From Symbiodinium natans (Eukaryota > Sar > Dinophyceae > Suessiales > Symbiodiniaceae): a stretch of DNA of 64,000 nt. Shown here one piece after another: positions 1 through 11,700 of this stretch; position 1 is the stretch's first letter; each line of letters opens with the position of its first letter. The stretch lies in NCBI GenBank assembly GCA_905221605.1, contig CAJNDS010002099.1, forward strand, positions 285,001 to 349,000, in the 5' to 3' direction. A program made the position numbers and the translations under genes. Below the pieces are notes generated by a model. The model saw nothing but the letters and a program-made list of their open reading frames with translations. It had not been told where the DNA came from and did no database searches.

Positions 1-910
1 TGATGTCTGAATATACAAATACCATCATGTAAACATTGTACAGAATAATGTAATCTCAAATTGAGGGTTTAAGGGGGTTTTGGGTCGGCTTCTCTCAGGA
101 CTCAGGATCTTCAGGCGGGTTCAGGGTTTGGGGCTTAGGGTTTCGGCTTAGGGCTTAGGGTTTAACCTTAACGCCCTCATGTCAGGGCCCCCTAAAGCCC
201 TGAACGCGACAAGTCCTGAACCCCTGAACCTCTGAATCCCTGAACCACGAAAAACCCTACAAACCTTAAATCATTCTCCTGAACCCTAAAAAGCCTCGAA
301 ACCTCTAAACCTCTTCAACCCTTGTTCTCGTCACTCACCCTTCGAATTGCGTTGGATTCATGACTCTTCCTGAAGTTGCAAGTGAGATGACTTCCATTTT
401 TCATTGTCATGTTGTAATTAAGAGAGCACGAACTAAATCTCAGAACACTCATTGATACACATGAAACGAGTGGCTCAGTACATTGCGTGAAGTTGCAATC
501 TAATTCACGCGTTCGCTTGTTCGTTTAGTCGTGAGCCACTCACTCTTTAGTTTGCTCGCGAGTGAAGGTCACACGTGAGAGGTTGAATTCGCTTCACTCT
601 CCAACAGTACTTGTAGCAGTGAGAGAGACAGACCCACCTACCCCAAAAACCCCGTTCTTGTGGGCTTTCAAAACCCTAAACCCTAAACCTTAAACCCCGA
701 ACTGCTGAACCCTAAACCCTAAGCCCCAAACCTGAAACCCCTCAATCCCTAAACCCCTATCAGCCCTTAACGCCCAAACTCCTCGGCCGCCTCCGTCAAG
801 CCCTAAACCCTAAACCCTAAACCCTAAACCCTAAACCCTAAACCTTAAACCATAAACCCTAAACCTTAAACCATAAACCCTAAACCCTAAACCCTAAACC
901 CTAAACCTAC
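1..910. repeat. Intron/edge region, degenerate telomere-like repeat
   Basis: Left edge: TTTAGGG-type then CCCTAAA-type words with unique sequence at about 310-640. No exon recognised. Presumably the next intron of the left-most gene. Confidence 0.6.
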
Positions 911-1007
911 TCCCCGGGCGCCTCCGTCAAGACGGCCTCCGCCGCGGCCAACTCCTCGGGCGCCAGGGCACACTGCTTCGCGGCCTGGATGGCCTCCGCC
1001 AGCCTGG
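911..1007 (-). CDS. Helical-repeat exon, last in window
   Basis: [20 protein letters not shown] then [11 protein letters not shown], an ideal repeat unit. Intron ends read GTAGGTTTAGGG (donor side) and CCCTACAG (acceptor side), mutually complementary. Confidence 0.85.
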
Positions 1008-4000
1008 CTGTAGGGTTTAGGGTTTAGGGTTTAGGGTTTAAAGGGGGATTATAGGTGTGAGAGGGGCTAGAAACATAATGGGGGTTTTAGGGATTCTAGG
1101 GATTGGGGTTTCAGGATGTGGCTCAGGGTTTAAGGGTGGGGGGGTTAAGGGTGATAGGGGCTTAGGGTTCAGGTTTTAAGGGTTTGGGGTTCAGAAGCTG
1201 TGCGGATTCGGAGGTTTAAGGGTATGAGGGTTTATATAAGGGTTAAAGGGCTCAAGGGTTCGAGGGTTCAGGAGTTCAATGGAGTTCAGGAGTTCAAGGC
1301 TTCAGAGGTTTTGGGGGCTTAAGGTGTGCGGAGTAAGAGTTCAGGGTTCCAGGCTTTGCGGTTTAAGGGTTGAGGTGGACATTGGGTCATAAGGGTCTAG
1401 GCCTTATAAAAACTCAAAGAAAACATCTCTCCCGCTGAAGCATCGAGATTGGGTGGGGTTCGGGGCTTAGGCTGAGAATTTGTTGAATGTGTTGGTGGCA
1501 CTTAGGGTTTACGGTTTGGGGTTTAGGGTTTGGGGTTTGGAGAGTTTGGGAGCTCGAGGGTGGCTCGTTGAGGATGTTGAACCGCAAACCGATTCAAAGA
1601 GGGTAACGGTGTGATGAGGTCATGATGACTGAGACAGCTGCCAAACCCTACACTGCCCAAACCACAACCCCCCACTCAAAATCTTTTAGAGTCTAAACCT
1701 CTGACCCTTGACCCTAAACCCGAAACCCTAAACCCTAAAAGCCTTCACATCGCCCCTTCCTCGGTTCCGCGCCTCTTCGCATCCCGCTGGCGCATGGCCA
1801 AATCCAGCGCCCTCCGGACCTGCCGGCGAAGATTCAAGCTTAAGGAATAACAAATAAACCTGCTATAGATCTCATATCCTTTATATTGTTCTTGAATTTG
1901 ATTGTTGTCAGTATTATTATGATTATCAGTCAGTATTCTTATTATTATTATCATTATTTTTATCATTATTATGGAAAACTGCTTAAAGTGATTTTTACAG
2001 GGGCTTGGGGTTCGTAGGTGGGGATTCAGGGGCCCAGGGCCGCAAGCCCCGCAGTCCTCGACATCCTAAACCCTAAGCCCTCAACCCTAAACCCCTAAAC
2101 CCCTACACCAAAACGCTAAACCATCCTAAACCCTAAACCCTACATCCCTAAACTCTAAACCCCTAAACCCTAAACCCTAAACCCTAAACTGCCCTAAACC
2201 CTAAACCCTACACCCTAAACTGCCCTAAACCCTAAACCCTAAACCCCAAACCCCAAACCCTAAACCCTAAACCCTAAACCCTAAACCCCTAAACCAAAAA
2301 CCCTAAACCTTAAACCCTAAACCCTAAACCCTAATGAGGCCTCTGCCAGATGCTTGGCGGCATCCAGGGCCGCCTGACGGCGAAGGGGCTCAGTATAGGA
2401 TTCTAGACCCAGGAGTAACCAAACAGGGTTTAGGGTTCAGGGTTCAGGGTTTAAGGTTTAGGGTTTAGGGTTTAAGAACCGAGAACCCAGTTTTTGTTGC
2501 AGGTTCTTCTTTTCAAACCCATTATGGCATTCTTAGGTATCCTGCAAGAAATCAGGTTTGTGGGTTCTGAAGCTAGGATTGCTTCTGGACCCGCCAGCCC
2601 TGTCTGGGATCGGACACACTTGTGAGGGTCTACAGCTCCAGAACCACTCGCGCGACTTCCATGTCGCCATGCTGGTATGGGCTCTACGCTCCTCTTAGAA
2701 CCTTTTGGCGCAGCCGTATCTTGAAAATTCCCTTGTGGGTTCTACGTAGGCAACACACATGTTCCATGTAGACCCAAAAACAAAATCATCATTGCGATTC
2801 GGGGGCCCTAAACCCTTAGCCCCTTAGAGGGGGAGGTGGGGGTAGAGGCCTTTCTGGACGTAGAGTGCAACTGGGGGCTCCGGGCGCTCGGCCAAAAGTG
2901 GCATCGGTATGGCCCTCTACGTACATGCTCACATGTAGCAGCATGTAGTACATAGCAATTTCTGTATTCACTTGCAAACACGTCACAACGAAAAATGCAT
3001 GATATTGTTGCAGGCACGCTTGTGCGATGTAGTGCTGTTGCGATGCTTGCGGTGGGCTTTGCCTATGCCAGACCGGCCGAGGTTCTCTGACATTTCTTCT
3101 CGGGTGCTAGACTCTGGTCATCTCTAGGCCACATAACGCCGACCTTGCAGGCATGAACGAAGGTCCGAAGTTAAGCTGGGTCCTTGCTGGGCTTCACGGC
3201 CACGAGGGGAGCATCATCCGCATCAGCTGTGTCCGTGCTGGGCTTCGGAGAATCATCCGCATCAGCCGTGTCCCTGCTGGGCTTCACGGGCCACGAGGGG
3301 AGCATCATCCGCATCAGCTGGGTCCGTGCTGGGCTTCACGCGGCCACGACGGGAGCATCATCATCAGCATCAGCTGGTTCCTTGCTGACCTTCAAGGGAC
3401 CACGCGGGGAGCATCATCCGCATGTCCTTGCTGGGCTTCACGGGCCACGACCGGAGCATCATCAGCATCAGCTGGTTCCTTGCTGACCTTCAAGGGACCA
3501 CGCGGGGAGCATCATCCGCATCAGCTGGGTCCTTGCTGGGCGTCACGGGCCATGACGGGAGCAGCATCAGCATCAGCTGGTTCCTTGCTGACCTTCAAGG
3601 GACCACGAGGGGAGCCTCATCCGCATCAGCTGGGTCCTTGCTGGGCGTCACGGGCCATGACGGGAGCAGCATCAGCATCGACTGGGCTTCACGGGGGCAC
3701 GACGGGACTTGAATCCTCATTTGTTGTGCCCGAACCCTCGCTTGCGAGTCTCTGGCACCCAGCCTGCGCCGGCAAGCAGTCGTCTTGCGGGAGGCCCGCC
3801 TGCAAAGCCTCCTGTATGGCAGACTCCAGCCTGCAGCAAGAAGATGCTGCTGCTTGGTAGCTACCGGGTTGCGATGTTCTTATTATACCAACAGTCCTGA
3901 ATAGGGATAAGAGAAGCCCCTTATTATAATCCCTATGAAAGACTATCCCAAGCTACGGGGTTTTTGCAGAAAGCAGGGCCAGCTTGGTCTTACGGTTGAG

Positions 4001-4336
4001 GGGGTGTCGGGAGCTGGGTGCAGCTGAGATGGAGGCCACCTTCTCGGTCATGCCATGCCCTAAACCCTAAACCCTAAACCCTAAACCCTAAACCCTAAAA
4101 CCTAAACCCTAAACCCGAATCTTCAAAAACAACTTCTTGCGGACCAGATGCGCGCTGACATCTGGCTTCCTGGGCAGAAGGATGACTCCACTGCAAGGCA
4201 GGTGGAAGGCTTGTCAGAAATGATTCCAGATAGCACCATGCGACATACATACGTAGCAGTTCATCAACAAACATAAACACAAGCATATGTGTATGTGCAT
4301 ATATACATATATACATATATACCTATGTGTTTACAT

Positions 4337-4406
<70 letters not shown>

Positions 4407-5739
4407 TCGATACGCATTGAAAAAACTGCAGTTTAGCTAGCAAAGATATGTATATATGTACACATGCACACATGTATATACTACGTGTGTTTGTGTTTGG
4501 GCATCTGTATAACAAACTGTATAAGAAGACGCAGGAAATCTAAAGCTTCCGGCTGTGCTCCTTGAGTGCGTGCCCGGGGGCGTCAGAGCCTCTGCCAGCG
4601 CCTCCTTCGCAGTGACTTTGCGCTCTTCTTGCTGAAGGGCAGCTTGTGCTGCCGCCAGCCTGTGAGGGCTTCTAGGCTTCTAGGGTTTCTCCAGCTTCTA
4701 GGGCTTCTAGGGTTTACAGGGTTTCTAGGGTTTTTTAGGGTTTCTAGGATTTGTAGGGTTCAGAGACTCGCTTCGCCTACTGGTACCTCACCGTCGATGC
4801 GTACCAGAGTTCAGTCGCCCAATCGCTGACAATCCGAGCGGCTCGTCGCTTGGCAGACCCAGATTGATAGCCTGGGCCAGTGCGTCGCGCAGACCAGGGA
4901 TTTGCCTCAAATGGCTGGCGTGTGAGAAAGTCCCTAAACCCTAAATCCTAAACCCAAAACGGTCCTAATGCGACCTTGGAAGCCTGACCCAGGTAACCGC
5001 ATCTCTCAAGAACTGCACCTAAGAGACAAGTATTAGCCACCCCAACTAGAGAAGTGAGGCTTGATTAAAACTTGAAACTATGGACCCTGAAAAATCTCGG
5101 GTTAGTTCTTAGTTGAGGGCTGAGGGGCTGAAGGGTTAAGGGTCCCTACACCTAAAAGCCCTAAACCCCACACCCTGAACCTAAGCAACCAGTGGAGTCT
5201 CAGAAGCTTTCATCGGCCCTTAAGGTTCCGTGGCCGTGCATATATGCCCTAGCAGGAACGCTGAGCCAGATAAACTCGAAATCCTTACTAAAGCCTGCAC
5301 GTAACCCAAACCCTAAACCCCAAACCCAAAACCCTTTAACCTCTAAACCCAAAACTCTTTAACCTCTAAACCCTACACCCTCAACCCCAAACCCTAAACC
5401 CTAAGCCCTAAACCTTAAACTCTAAAACCCTACGTAATTAAACCCTAAACCCTAAATCCTAAACCCTAAACCCTAAACCCCAAACCCCAAGGCAACAAAG
5501 CAATCAAAACTGCGCTTGATCAGGCCGAAGCTTCCTGGCAGACACGGCCTTCACGAGGCCGGAGCGCGCAGCTGCCTTCCTCGGAGCGCGTTTAGGGTTT
5601 AGGGTTTAGGGTTTAGGGTTTAGGGTTTGGTTCTAGGTCCCAGAGTATACTCGCAGCTTGTTAGGTCCCAGAGTGGAGCTCTTAACAGGGTGGAACCCCC
5701 AAACCCCAAACCCAAAACCCAAAAAAACCCAAAACCCCC

Positions 5740-5770
<31 letters not shown>

Positions 5771-8700
5771 ACCCAAACCCAAAAAAACCCAAAAAACCCA
5801 AAAAACCCAAAAAACCCAAAAAACCCAAAAAACCCAAAAAACCCAAAAAACCCAAAACCCTACACCCTACACCCAGAGGAAGCTCTTGATCCTAAAACCC
5901 TCTGAAAAGTATTCCCAAGGGCCTACCGAGCTACTCTAGGGGTCGCCATAATTGCTACTCCTTGCCCAAAACCCTACGCCCTAACCCTAAACCCTCTATA
6001 CTTATACTAGAATAACCCCCCAAAACCCCCTTCTAATGGGTTTAGGGAGGAGTTTGCGTGGAATCATGCCCTCGCGGGTGTCTGTAGCATGGGAGCTGCT
6101 ATGCTCGAGGCAGATCGACACAGTCATCGGTTTTGGAGCTGGTTTATGAAGGGGTTTCCGAAAGTATGGTTCCCATCAGGAGGAACATTCTCATGTTTTG
6201 GGGGGTATATTCGGGGAGAAGGAGGGGTGGGGGAGGTCTCCAAGAGACCAAGAGAGGAGTTCAAGAACATGTGAGTCGTGAGGCTTCCTGCAAAGGGGGG
6301 TTTCGGGGGTTTCGGGGGTTTAGGGGCCCGGGGGTTTAGGTTCCGACTTCGGGGGTTTCGGAGGCCCGAGATTTGGAGTCGGGCCACCGAGCTTGGCCTT
6401 CAACTTGGGGAGGTTCGGAGTTGGGGTTTGGGGTTTAGGGGGTTTAGGGTTTAAGGGAGTTGGGGTTAAGGGGGTTTAGGGTTTATAGGTTCCGACTTCG
6501 GGGGTTTCGGAGGCCCTAGATTTGGAGTGCGGGCCATCGAGCTTGCCCTTCAAGTGGGGGGAGGTGCGCTTGGTGGCCTCCTTTGGGGTTTAGGGTTTAG
6601 GGTTTGGGGTTTAGGGGTTAGGGTTCCCCCGAAGCCCTGAAGACCTTCGACGTCTCGAAGCTGAGAGGCTGAATATCAGCTGCACTCGGGATATACCCTA
6701 AACCCTCCCTAAACCCTAATCCCCAAACCCGAAGCCCCGAAGTGCTCCAAAAACCTGCAACCGTCCGCGGCACCGCACAACTAAGTGCAAGCTCAGCAGC
6801 TGCTCCTCGTGCGCGAGCGCGGTGCGTGCATCGTCTAGCTCCTTGGCGGTTTTGGGGTTTTAGGGTTTAGGGCGAACCCTGAACCCAAAACCATAAACCC
6901 CAAGCCCCAAACAATGTTTGCTCCCACTCCTCACAGCAACCCCTGTCCTCAATGTCAACTTCAAAACTCTACTATGGATTTCTTGGTAGCCCAGTACACA
7001 TATCAGAATGAGGGCAACTTTTTTGGATTGGTTACCTTCACAAGGGAAGCCAGAACCTCCACAAAAAAGGTAAGGGGTACCACCAAGAATTTACAGTGGC
7101 CCCTAAGTAACCCCTAAGTAATTCCAAAGGTTCCTTGTATGAGTTATTCGTTTAAATCCCTTTAGTATAGGACTCCATGCTTTCATGGTGGAGACTGGCT
7201 CCATTGGAGCCGATGCTAGGTCTGAGACCGGCAGAAGCCGAGAGCCTGAAGCCCTGAAAGCCACGAAGCGCAACAGCAAGGCGCAGACACGGGTTTAGGG
7301 TTTAGGGTTTAGGGTTTAGGGTTCGGGATGGAGGGTTTTAAGGAAAACGTCAACACATGCGCATTGTAGGCTCTGGGTAGTCCTCAGCCCGAAGGACAAC
7401 GTCCCCCAACCCCATGACTACAACAACTTTCGAGTTGCAAAAAGTATGTACATGAAAAATGTGTGTATTCATTGATACTGTAGAATATGGTACAAAACCT
7501 AAACCCTAAACCGTAAACCCTAAACCCCTAAACCCCAAACCCTCAACCCCAGACCCTGCACCCTAAACACTAAACACTAAACACTAAACGCTAAACCCTC
7601 GAAAGAGTCGCCCAAGGAGCGGGTGCCTCGAGCCCGGCGGCCTCCGCCTCGGCGATGGCCGCCGCCAGGGTCCCGACGGCACAGGAGCTGGTCGCCTGGT
7701 GGGTTTAGGGTTTTGGGTTTAGGGTTTGGGGTTTAGGGTTTAGGGTTTGGGGTTGTGGGTTTGGGGGCCCTTAACCCTTGGGGGTCTAGACCGTCTATGG
7801 CGGGGGAGTTTACAAGAAAGGCTGTGGTTGTCGCCTTTGTTATTTGGGTTCGATGCGTTTAGGGTTTTAGGGACTGAGGTGGCGCTTAAGTTTATAGCCT
7901 AGAAGACCCAAGGGAACCATCCAGACATTGCACCGACATAGTTTTTGGTCTATACTACGCATCCAGAACAAAATGACTGGGGACTGGGTGGGGGCAGGTG
8001 CCCAGCAATGACTCGGCAATGACACGCGGCCACAATACACATGTTTCGCAATTCCCCGACTGCCCTGCAGAAAGTATGTGCTTGGGCCAGCACTTTCTCC
8101 ACCTCCACCGTCACCATGACGATTACGACTACGATGACCACTCCGATCACTACGACGAAAACTCACCACCATCACCACTACCAGCATTGCTACCTCTACC
8201 ACGACGACCACCACAACCGACACGTGCGGATGATGACTTGCCAAGGAAGCGGATCCCAACTTTGACTCACACCCACCCTAAATGTGCATTTCCCAACATA
8301 GGGGTGCTCCAAAGCAGCTTAATTAAACCTCATTATAGGAACCCCCAAATACGTAGGGTGCAACCCCTACATGTATTGAACCACCCTGGACCCCGCCAGA
8401 CGGCCGGCCTTGCGCAAGCCTTCGAGAGCCTCCAGCTTCCGGTTCTCTTCATTCAGCGCTTGCCTCACGGGCGCCACCCACTGTCGAATTTACGGGGTTT
8501 TCAAAGACTGTCTTGAAACTTTCAAGCCGAAATCGTGGGATGTTCCCCCTTATACCAACCCTAAACCCTAAACCCTAAACCCCAAACCCCAAACCCCTGC
8601 ACCTGGCGACTTCCATCTCCTTCGCGGTCAGCCCGCAACGGTCTGCCTGGTCGCTGCTTGAACCACTCGTCACTTGTCTTTCTTCGCTTGCTCTTCATAG

Positions 8701-11700
8701 GGTTTAGGGTTTAGGGTTTAGGGCTTCGGGCTTCGGGCTTAGGGTTCAGGGCAGGGTTTAGGGTCGCTTGCTCTTCATAAAGCACTGTAGCAAGGATGTG
8801 TGGCTTTTTCAATGCTAGGGGAGGTTCCCGTCTGAGCAGCTGGCGTGAAAGTCACAAAGTGGATCGCAGCGGCAGTCCGGAGTCTACTTGCACACGCTTA
8901 GAAAATGTACAAGAACCATGCAGCGGTGTACACGCGGGTATCCCTAACCCCTACATCCGAATCCTTGAACCTGATCTTGAGCTTAAAAACCCTGAACCCC
9001 TAAACCCCAAACCCTAAAACCCTAAAACCCTAAATCCCTAAAACCCTAAAACCCTATACCCTAAACCCCGAACACTCAACCCCAAACCCTGAATCCTAGA
9101 CCCCCAAACCCTAAACCCAAAAATGCTAAACCCTAAACCCCAAACCCCTAAACCCCAAACCTCTTTTGCTTACGCCCACGATGCGGCCTCCTCCAGTGCC
9201 TCTTCCAGCACCTTCGTATTCGGCGGTTTAGGGTTTGGGGTTTGGGGTTTAGGGCTTGGGGTTTAGGTTTTAGGGTTTTGGGGTTTAGGGTTTGGGTTTA
9301 GGGTTTGGGGGCAAGAATTAAAATCCCCAAGCTCTGGAGGGTGGGTGTAGGAGCGTTTGAAAACCTAAGACCCAAACCCCTAAAAACCCTTAACCCCAAA
9401 CCCTAAAGCCCAAACTCTGAAGCCCAAACTCTAAACCCCTTAAATCCTCTGGACCCAAGAGTGCTCCAGGATAAATGGCTGCCCCGTTTGGCTTAAAGGG
9501 GCGTATTAAACCTAGCCCTATACCCAAACCCCAAACCCCAGCAAACCCCACCAAACCCCAAACCCCAAACCCCAAACCCCAAACCCCAAACCCCAAACCC
9601 CAAACCCCTAAACATCCCTAAACCCTAAACCCTAAACCCTAAACCCCTAAACCCCTAAACCCTAAACCCTAAACCCTAAACCCCTAAACCCCTAAACCCT
9701 AAACCCTAAACCCCTAAACATCCCTAAACCCTAAACCCTAAACCCTAAACCCTAAACCCTAAACCCTAATCCCCCTGCGCCGGCCTCCACGTCCCGGCTT
9801 CGCGCGGCCGCGTCCAAAGCGGCCCGGGCGTCCGCGCGGGCCTCCTCGGAGCCCAGGAGGAGCCTGGCTATCGGCTTTTGGGGCTTTGGGGCTTTGGGGC
9901 TTTAGGGGTTTAGGGTTTAGGGTTTAGGGTTTAGGGTTTAGGGTTTAGGGTTGGGGCTTTTGGGGCTTTTGGGGCTTCTGAGGCTTTAGGGGTTTTAGGG
10001 GTCTTGAGGGCTTTAGGGGCGTCAGGGGTTTTGAGGGCATTAGGGGCGTTGGGGGTTTTAGGGGCTTTAGGGGCGTTAGGGGCTGTAGAGGTTTTAGGGG
10101 TTTTTGGGTTTAGGGTGTTAGGGTTTTTGGGGTTTATGGAGTTTCGGGTTTAGGCTTAGGGCTTAAGGCTTTAAGGGGGTTTGGGGGTTTTGAGGGCTTT
10201 AGGGTTTAGGGGGTTTAGGGGGTGTGGGGGATTCGGGTGTAGGGTGGGTTTAGGGTTGTAGGGTTTAGGGTTTTAGGCTGTTAGGGTCTTCGGGGTTTAG
10301 GGTTTCGTTAGGCTTTTCGGGGTTTGGGGGCTTTAGGGGTTTAAGGGGTTTTGCGGGGGTGTTAGGGTTCGAGGGCTTCGTATAATTATTTTTTAAGAGC
10401 ACCATTGCTCTCTGCATATTCGACAAGTACACTCTCGAGTCGTACTTCTGTCGGGAATCTGCGCTTTCACCTGTCCCAGGATACCCAGGCGGTAGGATTG
10501 GCACTCGTGCTCCCTGCTGCATAACAAGCCCAGGACTGGCCCGCCTCCACCGCATCATTGATTGACCCCTACAGAACCCCTTAACACCCCCTTAAGCCCC
10601 TAAAAGCCCCTAACAGCCATTGAACTTCTTCTCACCTTGGGAAGCTGCCTTCCCGTCTGGTCGCGTGGATCCGCCGTTCGTGACATCTCCATAGGGTCCT
10701 CGATGATTTCCTTCCCTTGCTCTTCTTCGAGAGCTTTGAGATGTGCGTATAGTTTAGGGGTTCAGGGCTTTAAGGTTTAGCGTGGGTGGGCCCCTCCTGG
10801 TGAGTTGAGGTCGATCTTCGCTCGCTGAAACGCGTACGCAGGGGACCTGCTAAGGTCTCCCCAAGAGGGTTTAGGGTTTAGGGTTTAGGGTTTAGGGTTT
10901 AGGGTTTAGGGTTTAGGGTTTAGGCTTCATCGAGTTGGGGGGCTCTGGTGTCCAGGGCTTTGGGCTTTGTGGTTACAAACCTCTATACAAACCTACAGCC
11001 CCCTAACAACCCCTATAACCCAAAAAACCCACAGTCCCCCAAACCCTAAACCCTAAACCCCAAACCCCAAACCCTAAACCCTAAACCCTAAAGCGCAGTC
11101 TCCGGGAGCCCTGATTTTGCCGCGCCTGGGGCCCTGGGGCTTGTTTTTTGTTGAGCGTTCAGTGGCTCAGTGCCTTCCGGCCCCTCCCCGTACATCTGCT
11201 TCAGCCCTGAACTGAAAGACCATGACGAAGCAACAACAAACCATAGTTTAGGGTTTAGGGTTTAGGGTTTAGGGCTTATCATCTAAGGTTTCGGGTTCTC
11301 TTCCATTGCGTGGGCTTCGGGCTTTGGGCTTCGGGTTGCTGAAGCTTGCACGGGCTTCGCACTCAAAACCCCAAGATCGCCACACAAGACCTCACATCCA
11401 TCAGCCTACACCTTAAACCCTAAACCCCAAACTCCTAAACCCTAAACCCCAAACTCCTAAACCCCAAACCCCAAACCCCAAACCCTAAACCCCTAAGCCC
11501 TAAACCCTAAACTCCCAAACCCTAAACCCTAAACGCACGGGCACCTCACTTCCATCAGCTCCTCTTCGTCCACCCCGGCGTCCTCGGCCTCCAGGATCGC
11601 GGCCCGGAGGTCGAGGATGCCTTGGCATGGGTTTAGGGTTTAGGGTTTAGGGTTTAGGGTTTAGGGTTTAGGGTTTAGGGTTTAGGGTTTAGGGTTTAGG

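Noticed and set aside
3153-3860. A 235-codon plus-strand open frame
   Set aside because: Most of it is the minisatellite, open in three plus frames at once; the non-repeat part is better explained by a minus-strand helical-repeat exon.
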